From contig CM057062.1 in the NCBI GenBank assembly GCA_029945375.1, positions 2,247,564-2,311,563 on the forward strand: a stretch of 64,000 nt of DNA, given 5' to 3'. Position numbers and translations under genes: made by a program. Below are positions 48,363 to 59,613 of the stretch, in pieces. The stretch is from Agaricus subrufescens. Its lineage: Eukaryota; Basidiomycota; Agaricomycetes; Agaricales; Agaricaceae. The notes beneath the pieces are model-generated. The model made no database searches. It was not told the DNA's origin and saw only the letters and a list, made by a program, of their open reading frames with translations. Every line of letters begins with the position of its first letter. Position 1 is the first letter of the stretch.

Positions 48363-48680
48363 AGATACTGGGGAAGGCAAGATCATTCAAGGAATGGTGA
48401 ACTGAGGCGTGAGACTAAGGTATCTTTTCTTCATGGTGAATACTGTGCCATTGATTTTTCATTTTTGTTTCGTCTTTTGTGCTGGGCTTAGGCAGGGGTT
48501 AGAAAGATGAATTTAGTCCTTTACCAGATACTACTGGGGAAGGCAAAATCATTCAGGGAATGGCGCTCAAGTAATTAGGACGTAAGACTAAGCATGGGGA
48601 ATGATGTACTATTGATTCATCATCTCGGTTTCATCCTTTTTTGCTGAGGTCAGGCAGGGGTTAAGAAGATGTATCTCAAG
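48363..48680. repeat. Two-copy tandem repeat of about 160 bp upstream of membrane gene copy 1
   Basis: Both units begin AGATACT..GGGGAAGGCAA, run through ATCATTCA.GGAATGG and end near AGGCAGGGGTTA.GAAGATG (about 48363-48522 and 48523-48680). They are diverged but clearly related. Confidence 0.65.
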
Positions 48681-49616
48681 ACTATCGTGATCATGATCGG
48701 TGTAGTACATGTGCACTTCTGTAAATGGCTCCAATCAGATTTTGATTCATAAGTCCGATAACAAGGACCCCTACCAGATATAAGTGCCTAGTCGCACGCA
48801 TGAAAAGCTCGGCTGAGGCCCAGGCTTGTCGCATTCCGTATAGTGAAACCAAACCCATGGTGTCATTTAGTCTTACAGCTTCGGAACCCCGTACGATCAC
48901 CAAAGCCACCAGCTGATAAACCTTCGCGTCCAGTGAAGGACGTGAGTTCGTTCAACAATTGAGGTCGACGAAACGACCTCAGTGGGACCTCCCAATGTCA
49001 ACCTCGATGATACACATACAACGCGCTCGTGGCGTCTGATGTCGATCCTGTCAGAGAAGAGAAACTGTCAAACTGTGGGTCATTCCATCTCGGGGGAAGC
49101 CAAAGTACAAAAGTACAAAATTTCTACTTAAGTACCTAGCGGCTGTGAGAATAGAAAATAAAATAAGAGAGAACATTTCGGGCATAGCCCGATCACGTTC
49201 TCTACACCAGCGACCAGCGACCGGAATTCTCACCTTCACTTTACTACGAATTGGCAACAAGGGGTCGAAGCGCTGCTGTAGTGATGTGCAAAAGGAGAAC
49301 AAAGTGGCGACTGCCATAAACTTACATAAGTATGGAATGCTGATGTGAGGGACGTCACATCACTACTCAAGGTCGGGTACCACTTTGATCACCAGTCCTC
49401 GGATCAACCTCTTTCCAATGCATCCACAACCGCACCCATTTTGAGCACAGCGTTCACACGTAGCTATGTATTGACAGGCAACAGATGGGAGCCAAAGGGA
49501 GCACGAGATACGTCCGCAAACAGGAGGCAATTGGTAAAAACATTCGACACCCGGCGATAGGCACACAAATCCAGAGCGATGCTAATGAACTCATTGCGAC
49601 AATCAACAAATCTATG
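48681..49616. other. Intergenic with chimeric duplication junction
   Basis: 48.7-49.32 kb matches 59.0-59.57 kb. From 49341 on it matches 35509 onward (upstream of N10, downstream of N11). The switch lies at about 49320-49341. A minus-strand frame at 48691-48909 resembles one at 59013-59303, but only as expected for duplicated DNA. Confidence 0.6.
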
Positions 49617-52414
49617 CTACGCATCGATAGTACTCGGACGTCCAGAATGTAAAAATCGGTATCTCCACTCCGATACTCCGTCATCTGGATCGACGAAAGA
49701 GGCCTCTACATAACACATCTGAGTCGAATCAACGAAAACCATGGCAGGTAAATCCAGGTTATTCGTGAAGTAGCGTGCAAAGCGTCGCGAGCAGCGAATA
49801 CAAGCAGCAGTTCTGCCCAAATAATGCGCATGAACTTTAGCCCATTCCTGATGAGCCTGTTGAAGCGCAGCAATATGAGACTGAGGGAGAGTCGAATGAT
49901 CATCTTCGTTATCTCGAGTCTCAGAGCCAACTTGAGAATAGTGTTTAAAGGATGTTGACCATCCTCGCGACTGGCCCGAACCGTTTGAATCCCGCTTTGC
50001 ATGCTACATGAGCTAAGATTTAGTAAGCTCTCGACAATCCTTGAATAACAACTCACTTTGCAAGCGGGATCCCAATAATCCGAAACTATGCTATTACTTC
50101 CGGCAGGAGCTGTCAATCGTAGCACAATATCTCCACAGATTGCTTCAAAATCGAACACCCGCAGAGGCACTTGCTTCAACTTGCCAAGTTTTGCTAGCGT
50201 CTGACGAAATTGGTCCTAATAAGAGCTTTAGCATTCAAAACGATATAAAAGCCAGTGATACTTACAAAGGTGCAATCTCGCAATTGATAAAACGGAAAAG
50301 TGAAAGTTGGTACAGTAAAACGAACGGTCAGTGCATGAAAACAGGATATGCTCTTTGCAAGAGAACTGCCACGGCTAGAGATCCTTACTTCTAATTGACG
50401 GACTGCCATTGTGTACAAGTTGGTTCGCATCTGGTGATCTTTCATGTCGAAACGCTTGTCGGCAGGCCACGAAAGTGAAATGTTTCGGCATTGACCGATC
50501 ATGACACCATTCCAAAGCTCGATATTGGCGTAACCGACCCCCCTATCGCAATCATCTTGAAGTTCCTCCATAATTTTCACTATGACATGTTCACATAGCT
50601 GACTAAACTCGGACTCAAGGTCATGAGAAAACCCTGAGCGCTTGAAATCCCGTAGGAAGTCGTCAAACGATTTATGATAGGACGAAAGTTTGTCATCAGC
50701 TTGATGAGGCTGTGGAATCTTCATAACAGCGTGTAGATGCCGAATAGCGTCATATGCATCGTCCTCCGTCAACTTGAGTGCATTGCACCTCATGCGGAAC
50801 CCAACATTGTGAAAATCGGAGTCAAAACCAATGAGTAACAATTTTCTCGTGTTCATCATGACATCATCTGGGGCGTTGGAAAGAATCCTCTTATATAGTG
50901 CGTCAAGTCGATCCATTGGGTGATCTTTTCTCGCCCCATGTTCCTTTGCGGTAGCATCGATAGTTTCTAGTACCCGACGGAGCTGAGCAGCTGGGCCACC
51001 ATGGGTAGGATCGCCTATGTAACGGACTACGGTTGCAGCGTACGCAAAGAGCCCTCCCGCAGCTGAGGCGATTCTTGTGAAATCGTGCTCCAAAGGCCAT
51101 TCTTGCTTATGCCTGAGCGTAGGGTGATCAAGTTTGATTTTGCTTAGCTCGTCACGGAGATATCGTTGAACTTCATCGCATGCTTCATCAGAATCAATAA
51201 TCATTTCCTCCTTGGTGTATACGGGTTGCACCTTTGCTCTCTCAAAAAATGACGTGATGTGAGGCTCAGGGCGACTGGCAACAATCCATGCGATAGGAGA
51301 GGAAAGATATTCGATGCAGAAATTTGAGATCAACTCAAGAAGCTTCCGTTGAGTTGGGATATCATCGCACTCGTCGAGGCCATCAATGACCACTAGGAAT
51401 CGACGAGAGGTTTCAAAGATGCGGTTGAGAATGAATGGTTCAACAATAAACTTGTCGAACTGCACCGATAATGATTTGTGAAGAAGGGACGGATCAAGAC
51501 TGATCTGATCACGGATGAAACGATGATAGGGCCCACATTTAACCGCGAACTGGTATGCAATCGTAATGACAGCTTTTTTCCCATCTCTTCGTCCATTTAC
51601 TGAAAGGAATATGGAAGCAAATGTGACGCCATTAGGAGCCTTTTCAGTGACCATCTGCATGACTGCCGATTTCCCGACGCCAGCAGGACCAAACACCCAT
51701 CGCAATTTTCCTTCGTCGTTACATTGGTTGATAAAGTCAAGGCAGCGTTGTATGATTGCTAGGCGAGTTCCAGGGTGACACCGTGGGGGAGGGTCACGGG
51801 CGGAAGAATCAAACTCAGCTCCGATGATCGTCGCTTGTAGAAGCTTCTCCATGACTAGCAGAGATACCAGTCAGTATGAGTACAAATTGCAACTTTGACA
51901 GCTCTTACAATTGTCTCCACCGGTATTGTTCTCAATGAACGTAGTATCCTTCACGACGAAATTTTGCGCTTGGTTAAACATATGCTGTGGCGGATGTTTT
52001 GTAAGGAAGTTACAAAGGTAACAGGAGGCTCACGCTCGTTCCTCGATAGCTTAATGCCTGTCCTTGAAAGGGCAGAGGAGAAGTAGCGGGCCTGAGGTGC
52101 GTAGACGAATGATTGCCATAGCTTGAGTCTTCTGTGTGACGAGTAGAGTAGGTGGGGTCCAAGGTTGAACCAGCACGGGCGGTATTTGTAGTAGACGGAA
52201 CGGATGTGCTTGAAACTGAGTTCAAGAGATGATGAGGGACAGATAAAGGAGGGAAATCAGTATCCGCACAATAAACTGCTATGTTCGCATCACCAGGTAG
52301 ATGAGATGGACTAGAAGCCAGGGAGGAAGGAGCAAAGGCCGAAGAAACACGTTTTTTGAAGCGGGACAGCCAAGGAACGCGACTCTTGGAGGCCGCAGGG
52401 GATTTGCCGGACAT
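49617..52414 (-). CDS. N14: NACHT-domain NLR-like NTPase, 863 aa, sister of N11
   Basis: Exons: 52414-52034, 51984-51909, 51854-50266, 50215-50057, 50003-49617. Each exon has exactly the N11 size. The leader starts MSGKSPAASKSRVPWLSRFK. Walker A (VFGPAGVGKS, the Phe variant shared with N11) is near 208-215 and Walker B VVIDGLDECDD near 310-314. Exon 3 opens MEKLLQATIIGAEF, where a Thr-to-Ala-type change alters the otherwise invariant QETIIGAEF. Exon 4 reads VPLRVFDFEAICGDIVLRL. Exon 5 has CIRCSRRFARYFTNN (His to Arg in CxHC) and ends VSEWRYRFLHSGRPSTIDA. All junctions are canonical and the frame is open. Confidence 0.88.
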
Positions 52415-52449
52415 GCTCGAAGGCGGATAAGGGAGGAATGGGAAAAGTG

Positions 52450-52575
52450 ACCCCATCCCCCGTCTATATATATGGCCACTACGGATGTGAGGAATGTGAC
52501 ACAGCCATGCTTCCAACTTGAGAGCATGGCTGTGTCACATTCATGCACTGCATTGCAACGACAGAGCACCTATAG
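52450..52575 (-). promoter_or_regulatory. N14 promoter: TATA, TGTGACA variant and GCACCTAT box
   Basis: A TATATATAT run lies at about 52464-52473. The usual TGTCACA is replaced by TGTGACACAGCC forming one arm of a hairpin (52493-52541). GCACCTATAG is at 52566-52575. Confidence 0.5.
52493..52541. repeat. Perfect 19-bp inverted repeat in the N14 promoter
   Basis: AATGTGACACAGCCATGCT (52493-52511) and its exact reverse complement (52523-52541) flank an 11-base spacer. N11 has only one arm-like sequence at the corresponding place, so the palindrome is new to this copy. Confidence 0.85.
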
Positions 52576-52869
52576 GCTGCCGTCTCCCTCTATATACTCA
52601 ACTCAACTTGTTAATGATAGCTATGGACCTCGGACATGCCTGCCTCTCGTTTGGCATATGTCGAAGCGATTCATCACCAGTCAGTAAATTAACTCCCAAC
52701 CAAATTTCTCGCATAATCCACTTAGGTAAAACTGTGAAATTTCAACCTGACGTCCGTCCAGCATCGACCTATCTTCCAACTCCTGCTCCGTCAATATAAT
52801 TCTCAAACCTAAAATTCCTCGCTGTGGATCCGCGCAGTTGCATTCCTTTGCAGAAGTAGTCTATCTTCA

Positions 52870-53371
52870 CACGGCGGACGATTCGCTGTCAAATGAAGAT
52901 AAGGGGTTTGATGTCAAGTGGTCTGTCAGATTGTCGGTAACCGGTTGATGTGCCATGTCACAGGTGTGAGGGAAATCCTTCAGCACTATATTGTTGATCT
53001 TTGTACTTTCTTATTCTCGTTCGCACCGCAAGATAGTCTTATCAACCATGTAGTCATGGCTTAACTAGTTCCTTGTCGTTGTATTCTGTCAGATAGTGCA
53101 AAGCCACCGCCCTAAAACTCTAACCAGGATTCTGTTGCAGTATAGTCTTGGTGGGCCTTACATTCTATAGCTTCTTTGCAATAAACAAAAAAGTTGCACT
53201 GAAAGTAGTTGTGGAAGACTTGTAGTGCCATCTAGTGAAGATTTTAGAGAGATAAGTCGGCTCCAACTGAGCGACAAGCTTGACGTAATCGGCTTCTGAA
53301 TTGACGCATCAGTATTGGATCTCAGTGACATCAAACCCCCTACCTCCATTTGACAACTGTTTGTCCGCCGT
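52870..53371. mobile_element. About 500-bp inverted-repeat element inserted in the second block
   Basis: Ends start ACGGCGGAC. Imperfect inverted repeats of about 45 bp (52871-52917 and 53325-53371) share TGTCAAATG and GGGGTTTGATGTCA. The homologous spot in the first block (about 43003, CTATCTTCAGCTAAGTAG) is uninterrupted, so this is an insertion with a preserved empty site. The terminal ACGGCGG matches the MITE at 24153, suggesting related families. I see no clean target duplication and no transposase. Confidence 0.75.
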
Positions 53372-53435
53372 CCAACTAAGTAGCATAAATTGGTGTTAAT
53401 AAGTTATTGTTACAAGCGACGAAATCTATATACTA

Positions 53436-56384
53436 TCACGCATCAACACCAGTCGGAAGTCCAGAATGTAAAAACCTATATCTCCACTGCGATACCCCAT
53501 CCCCCGGATCAACAAATGACACCTCTACATAACACATCCCAGTTGAATCAACAAAAACCATAGAAGACACATCCAAATTGTCCATAAATTGACGCGCAAA
53601 GCGCCGCGAACAATGAATACAAGCAACAGTAGCATGCTTACTAGATCGATCCGACGCACACCAACTTTCATGAGTTGGTTGACACGTAGCAATATCGAAC
53701 CGGGGTATATCGGTATCTTCAACACCCGCGTCAACCCGATAATACCTCTTGAATTCTGTAGACCATCCTCGTAGCTGCTGAAATGCGCCTATTCGTCTCT
53801 TCGAATGCTGCATCACCGAAGATTCAGTGACCGCTCTGGCAACTACTGTATCATGACTTACTTCACAAGATTGGACCCAAGGATTCATGGCTTTGACATT
53901 TTTTCCAGTAGGACTCACAAACAGTAACTCGATGTCTCCACAAATGGCGGAGTAATCAAAAGCCCGAAGAGGCACTTGCCTCAACCTGCCAAGCTTTGTA
54001 AGTTCGTCACGAAACACATCCTAATGCAACGTTTTAGCGCTAGAAATAGAACAGAGCTGGGAGGGACTTACAAGTGCATCGTCTCGTAATCTATAAAACG
54101 GGAAACTGTCATCGGGCACAGCAAAACGTGTAGTCAACGCATGGAAACAGGATAAACGGCCGTGAAAAATCCCGTTACCGTTGAAGTACTTGCACACCCA
54201 GTTCAGTGTATTGCCGTACAACTTGGTCCGTAACTCCCGATCATTTATACGAAAACGCTGATCACCAGGCCATGAAAGCGGAATGCCATCACAAGAATTT
54301 TGTGAATCATCACCAGCACCTTCGCCACCAGCTACGCCGCCAAATTCGTATGGAATCTCCTCGAGGATTTTCAACGCAGTGCGATGGCATAGTAGTAAAC
54401 CTTCATACATAAAGTTGTGGGAAAATCCTGAACGCTTGAAGTCGAAAAGGAAGTCCTCGAATGATTTATGATAGTATGAGAGAGATACGTCGTCAGCTTG
54501 GTCAGGCTCAGGTATCCTGATAACAGCGGATAGATAACGGATAGCATCATAAGCTTCTTTCTCCGTCAATCCGAGCGCATTGCATTGTCCGCGGAATCCA
54601 ACACCTTTGAAAAGTCCCCGCGCACAAACGAGTAGCATTTTTCGGGTGCTGATCATGGCGTTTTCGGGGACGTGGAAAACAATCCTCTTGTACAACAGAT
54701 CGAGCCGACCCATTGGGTAGTCATTACTTGCCATATGATCACTCGAGTTGGCGTCAATGGTCTCGATTACGCGATGAAGCCGAGCAGCTGGGTCTCCGTG
54801 GTTGGAGTCGCCGATATATCGGACCACCGTCGCGGCATATGCAAATGGTCCTGCTGCAGCTGAGGCAATCTTGGCAAATTCGTATTCCAATGGCCATTCT
54901 CGCTTGTGACTGAGTACAGAATTTGCGAATTTGATCTTCTTCAGCTCTGTGCGGAGGTACCGATGAACATCCTCACAAACTTCATCAGAATCAATCTCTA
55001 TCTCCTCCTTCGTATATGCACGTTGAAATTCAGGTTTGCTGAAGAATGATGTGATATGAGGCTCTAGACGACTAGCGATAATCCATGCGATGGGAGAGGT
55101 GGGGTATGTGATACAGAAATCCGAGATCAGCTCGAGAAGTTTTCGCTGAGTGAGGGGGTTATCGCACTCGTTGAGGCCATCGATTGCAATTAAGAACCGA
55201 CGAGGGGATCCGAAGACGTGTTCAAGTATCAATGGCTCAACAATAAGCTTCTTGAACTGTGATGATAGTGATTTTCGAAGGAGACACGGGTCGTGGGTAA
55301 TCTGATCCCGGATGAATTGACGATATGGTTCACTCTTGACGGCAAGCTGGTGGGCAATAGTCAGGATGATTTTTGCCCCATCTCTGCGCCCATTAACGGA
55401 GAGGAAGACCGAGGCAAAGATGACGTCATTGGGGACATTTTTGGTGACCATCTGGACGATTGCGGATTTTCCAGCGCCCGCAGGACCAACCACGCAGCAC
55501 AACTTTCCCTCACCCTGACATTCCACAATGAAATCAAGGCACCGTCGTATAATGGCTGCTGAAGTCTCGGGGAGACATGATGGAAGAAGATCGTGAGCGG
55601 AACAGGCAGACTCGGCACCAATTATCGTCTCTTGCAGCAGGTTCTCCATGACTAGTAGAGATAACAGTAAGCGATTGCCTTAGAATATAAATAATCCTCA
55701 CAATTATCCACGATGGGTTTATGATCGTTTGATAAAGCGGTATCCCCAAAGAAATTGTGAACTCTATTAAACATATACTGGTATGGATGATGTGAGGGAG
55801 TGTTTCGGATTCAATAAAATGCTTACACTTGACCCCTGAAAGACCGACGCTTGTTCCGTTGGCAGTTGGGGCAGCGGAAGGGGCGCGAGACATGTAGGTG
55901 AAAGGTTTTGACAAATAGATCCTCCTAAGTGATTGGCAGGTCGTTGAGGAATTAGTGCCGAGCCAGGGCAAGGGGCATTTGCGGCGGAAGGGGGGGATAG
56001 AGAGGACTCGGTATCTGCATGATGACCCAGTGTATCCAATCCTTCCGCTTCATCAAGGAATAAAAGAGGTCGTTGGCTAGAAGGAGAGTCTGGAGGCGAA
56101 GGGGGCAAGGTTGATGATGCATGCGAGGGAATGGAAATCGTAATGGAGCGAGGGGGGGCATTTGAGATTGAGGGGCGGGGAGAGGTGTCCCCGGGTACGA
56201 CGTCGGTATATGCTTGGAGGACAGGTATGACTAGGCTCTCTGCACTGTCGCGTGGCAAAAGAGAATACTGGTAATAAGGAGACGCTGGAGGCGAAGATGA
56301 GCCAGCGGAAGAGACACGTTTGTGGACGAGAGAAAGCCAAGAAGAGAGGCGAGGTATGCAGCACAAAGAAAAGTCGCCCGACAT
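53436..56384 (-). CDS. N15: divergent-subfamily NACHT NTPase, 914 aa, intact copy of N13
   Basis: Exons: 56384-55827, 55777-55702, 55651-54072, 54020-53862, 53807-53436. The leader (186 aa) starts MSGDFSLCCIPRLSSWLSLV. Walker A is GPAGAGKS near 267-274 and Walker B IAIDGLNECDN near 369-373. Asn replaces the second Asp of DGLDE. The sensor reads ASRLEPHI, with Pro changed to Leu. The NACHT linker is LLPSCLPETSAAI rather than PPPRCHPGTR. KREWPLEYEFAKIASAAAGP replaces the usual AAGGLFAY context. Exon 5 begins HSKRRIGAFQQLRGWS, has CIHCSRRFARQFMDN and ends VSQWRYRFLHSGLPTGVDA. The last intron (54 nt) is open and in frame, so retention would insert 18 residues. Nucleotide binding looks possible, but hydrolysis may be weaker. 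Confidence 0.87.
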
Positions 56385-56443
56385 CCTTGAGGGAGGAGGA
56401 AGGAAGACGAGAGAACCTAGGTGGCCATCGAAGACAAGAGGAA

Positions 56444-56491
56444 TGTCACGCGAATGTCCTGCGTTACATACTTCAACAGGAGCGCCTATCG
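56444..56491 (-). promoter_or_regulatory. N15 promoter: TGTCACG and GCGCCTATCG boxes
   Basis: TGTCACG at 56444-56450 and GCGCCTATCG at 56482-56491, matching N13 in sequence and spacing. Confidence 0.45.
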
Positions 56492-57316
56492 TTTCCAAAT
56501 ATCTCGTGACAGCCACCCGTCAGTTGCTGACAGCCAGCTCGATGTATTTTACAGGACACGCTCGCGCTCGACTATTCATGGATATTGTGCATAATTGGCG
56601 TCGCTGACATGGGTATTTTATTAAGGGTTGAGTGCGGGACAGTGATTGTCCCGAAGACACACGTGCTCCTGAACCTTAGTACGTAACCGGCACTTCACGT
56701 CGTTGCCCCTTGCGATGTTTGGCTGTAGTTAGCCCCCGAACATATGAGCCTCAACGAAATCTTCAGCTGGAGAGCCTCAGAGATCTCGTGGCCTTTGAAA
56801 CTTACGCCAATGCCCACGGTGGCTCTCCGACAAATGTGAAATTTACCTTCTACTCACTCTGGTGACGCTGTATTTTGTGTATGTCGAGTCACTTGAATAC
56901 GAATCTAGGATTGGATAAAACTATTCCGATTAAGAGTAGTTTTTGAAAGGGCTGACACACGAGGCTACAGCAAAGCCGCGGGGTCCAAGGCCTTAGCTCT
57001 AACAGAACATCAATTATAGTTCATTTTAGCCTATCAAGTCGAAATCACGCTAGTGGTGTGCACTAGGTGAGTGACGACTGTAAAATAAGCTTATGAATCA
57101 CCGCTACAAATAGCGAAGTGTTATACCGTTATGCATCACGACTAATTATCATGATCAGAGGTCCAACAAGTAAAAATAGATATCTTCATCGTGCATATGA
57201 CAAATAACTAAACGACGAGTTCTTGACAAAGACGAGTCTTTGATACACAAACTCAGAGAGGAATTTCAACTAACTGATAACCTGAGTAAAGTAAAACATA
57301 AAAATAATCCTAGGTC
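56492..57316. other. Intergenic between N15 and membrane protein gene copy 2
   Basis: Colinear with 46152-46943. No gene seen. Confidence 0.5.
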
Positions 57317-58551
57317 CTATACACCGGTGCGAGAACTCATCACAGGTGGGTCTTCTTCTGGTATATTCACCTGTCCTGCACTAACCGCTCCGGAGGTAGT
57401 TGTACCTATCCCATTAGAGCCCCACCTTAACGTGCTGAGTCGATCTTGAGTCTGTCTAGTCCAAGCCCGCCCAGAGAGTACTTGGTAAGTAAGAAGAAAT
57501 GTCGTCAAAATCTTTGAATGACCGGGATAAGGATCAGTTCAGAAAATAAAGTAATAGAATGACTGGCACTCACGTCAACTTGGGTGATGCATTGACTGAA
57601 AAGATAAGTGGTAGGAGCATAGTTAAGGTTATAGGAAATGAACATTCCAATCGCCCATACTGTATCCAGCGCATAGGACTCAATCAGCATTGCAGCAATC
57701 CCCCAGTATTGGTTAGCAATGTCAGACTTTCCTGTCAAGAACCACAGCGTGAGCTATCCACCAAAGCCTTCGGTCGCGATAGCCAAAACTTACCCATCAC
57801 CTTGATGTGTTTCTGTCGAACAAATAGCAAACGCGCAACGATGGCCGAAGTCATAAAGACGGAACTAGTCAATGCGAAGGACACGGCCATTATGAACATT
57901 GGCTTTGCTGCCTGACTTGTAAGACCAATGTGCTCGTCTCGTATCGCATTGTATGAGACCCCCAATCCTAAACGGGGTGGTCAACTATCTGCATGACATG
58001 TGGCCTATGTTCTGTTCTTACCAACATTTACAACATACAAAAATAAAGATACAATAGTGAGGGGTGTCGCCACGCGAGTTCCGCTCCAAACGACCCGAAC
58101 ACGCCATACCTGGGAAGCAGCTGGATCAACATTCTGTGGAATAGGAAAATACTCGAAGGAAACTTACCAATAGACCCGATATCAAAAGGTTTTCGACAAT
58201 ATTCACATCATCGTCTACGTTCGTGAGTGTCGCAACACTCATTGTTGCTGAGATGCCAAACGGGCCACCAGGTGAAGCACTGTTATCAATATACCTCACT
58301 TGGATTTCACGAGCCGAAAGACCGACATCCAACGTGGCACAGGTCAGAAGCACCGTTTGAAAGACCAATGTCCATACCGTGTGCCGATTGATCTTGCCTT
58401 GATCATTCCGGAGTTGAGCATACAAAAGGCGAAATGAAAGGCAGTAGAGTATAAATATGAAGGTGTAAAGCACAGGTGTGACGGTTGCAGATGCAAAGAG
58501 TGATATTGCCTGGTTCAAATATTCTTCAGCATGCGACTCGTCGTTTGCCAT
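57317..58551 (-). CDS. Seven-helix membrane protein, copy 2, 332 aa, five exons
   Basis: Exons: 58551-58168, 58109-58022, 57967-57794, 57731-57574, 57511-57317. Same exon count and intron phases as copy 1, with exon 3 nine bases longer. N-terminus MANDESHAEEYLNQAISLFA. Helices are conserved, as is the loop YAQLRNDQGKI. The loop after helix 2 (DIQVRFID in copy 1, EIQVRYID here) and the stretch before helix 3 (TLTNVDDDVNIVENLLISG) differ most. The tail RAWTRQTQDRLSTLRW is identical between copies, while the last residues differ (VMSSRTGV). The preserved frame and differences concentrated in loops suggest the copy is functional. Function unknown. Confidence 0.85.
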
Positions 58552-58742
58552 CGGTACTGTGCAATAAAGAGCTGATGGTTGGACAAGCTCCTCTTATACC
58601 CTCCCAGAAGTCGGTCATCGTCCTCAGCTATAACAATTCAGTTGAGATGGTGGCGTAACAAGGGCCAGGTACATCCTGTATGAATGTCATTAGTGATTAT
58701 ACACGTCATGACAACCGAAAAAAAAAGACATCCCGCCTGTGG

Positions 58743-59050
58743 TCAGATACTGGAGAAGGTAAGGTCATCAAGGAACGGAGCTCAAATAGCGGAGGGGTGA
58801 GAGTGATGTACCTTTTCTGCACGGTGAATATTGTGCCATTAATTCTTCATCTCGGTTTCATCTTTTTTGCTGGGGTATTTCGAAACCAGTATTTTAGCAG
58901 ATACTGAGCAAGGCAAGATCATTCAAGGAATGAAGCTCAAATAACTGAAGTATGAGACTGGGGTATCTTTTTTGCACGGTGAATGCTGTGCCATCGATTC
59001 TTCATCTCCGTTTCATCTTTTTTTGCAGAGGTCAGGCAGAGAGGTCCAGA
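58743..59050. repeat. Two-copy tandem repeat of about 155 bp upstream of membrane gene copy 2
   Basis: Units start CAGATACTG.G.AAGG.AAG (58743 and 58897) and share CACGGTGAAT and CTTCATCTC.GTTTCATC. The duplication also exists upstream of copy 1, so it predates the block duplication. Confidence 0.65.
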
Positions 59051-59613
59051 AAATAAATCTCAAAACCATCACTATCATGATCAATGTAGTACACTTCTGT
59101 GTTAGCAAAAAAACGACTGCAACCAGATTCTGATTCATGAGCCTGATATTAAGGTCCTTTACCAGGTATAGGTGCACAGTCGCACGCATGCAAAGCCTTT
59201 TTTGCACGCTGGTTGAGGCCCAGGCTTGCCGTACTCCACATAGCGGAACCAACCTTGCGGTATCATCTAGTCTTACAGCTTTGGAACCCCGCACAGGATT
59301 CAAAGGTGCCAGCTGATGAGCCTGCGGCGGTGTAGAGAGCGTGATCGGGCTATGCGGCAGCGTTTCTCACTTCTACCATGCCACGAATTGGCAACAAGAG
59401 ATGGAAGTGCGGCTGTACGCAACCGGAGATGGTTCTTGCTGATTTCAGGACGTACGGCCGGGACTTATTTCTAGCTGACTTCGGCATATAAACTGAAATA
59501 TCGACCTTATAGTGAGAACACGCTAGTCATGTGCACAAGGAGAACAAAGTGGCGACTGCCATAAAGGTAGTCCATCAATCATTTCCACCAATAGCCAGTT
59601 GAATATCATATAA
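59051..59613. other. Intergenic up to the end of the duplicated block
   Basis: Matches the first block until about 59565 (GGCGACTGCCATAAA), then turns into the unique 3' flank of N16. No gene seen. Confidence 0.5.

Noticed and set aside
48691..49317. Minus-strand frame conserved with 59013-59303
   Set aside because: Both lie in duplicated DNA, where any frame would look similar. No splice-consistent gene model or known motif.
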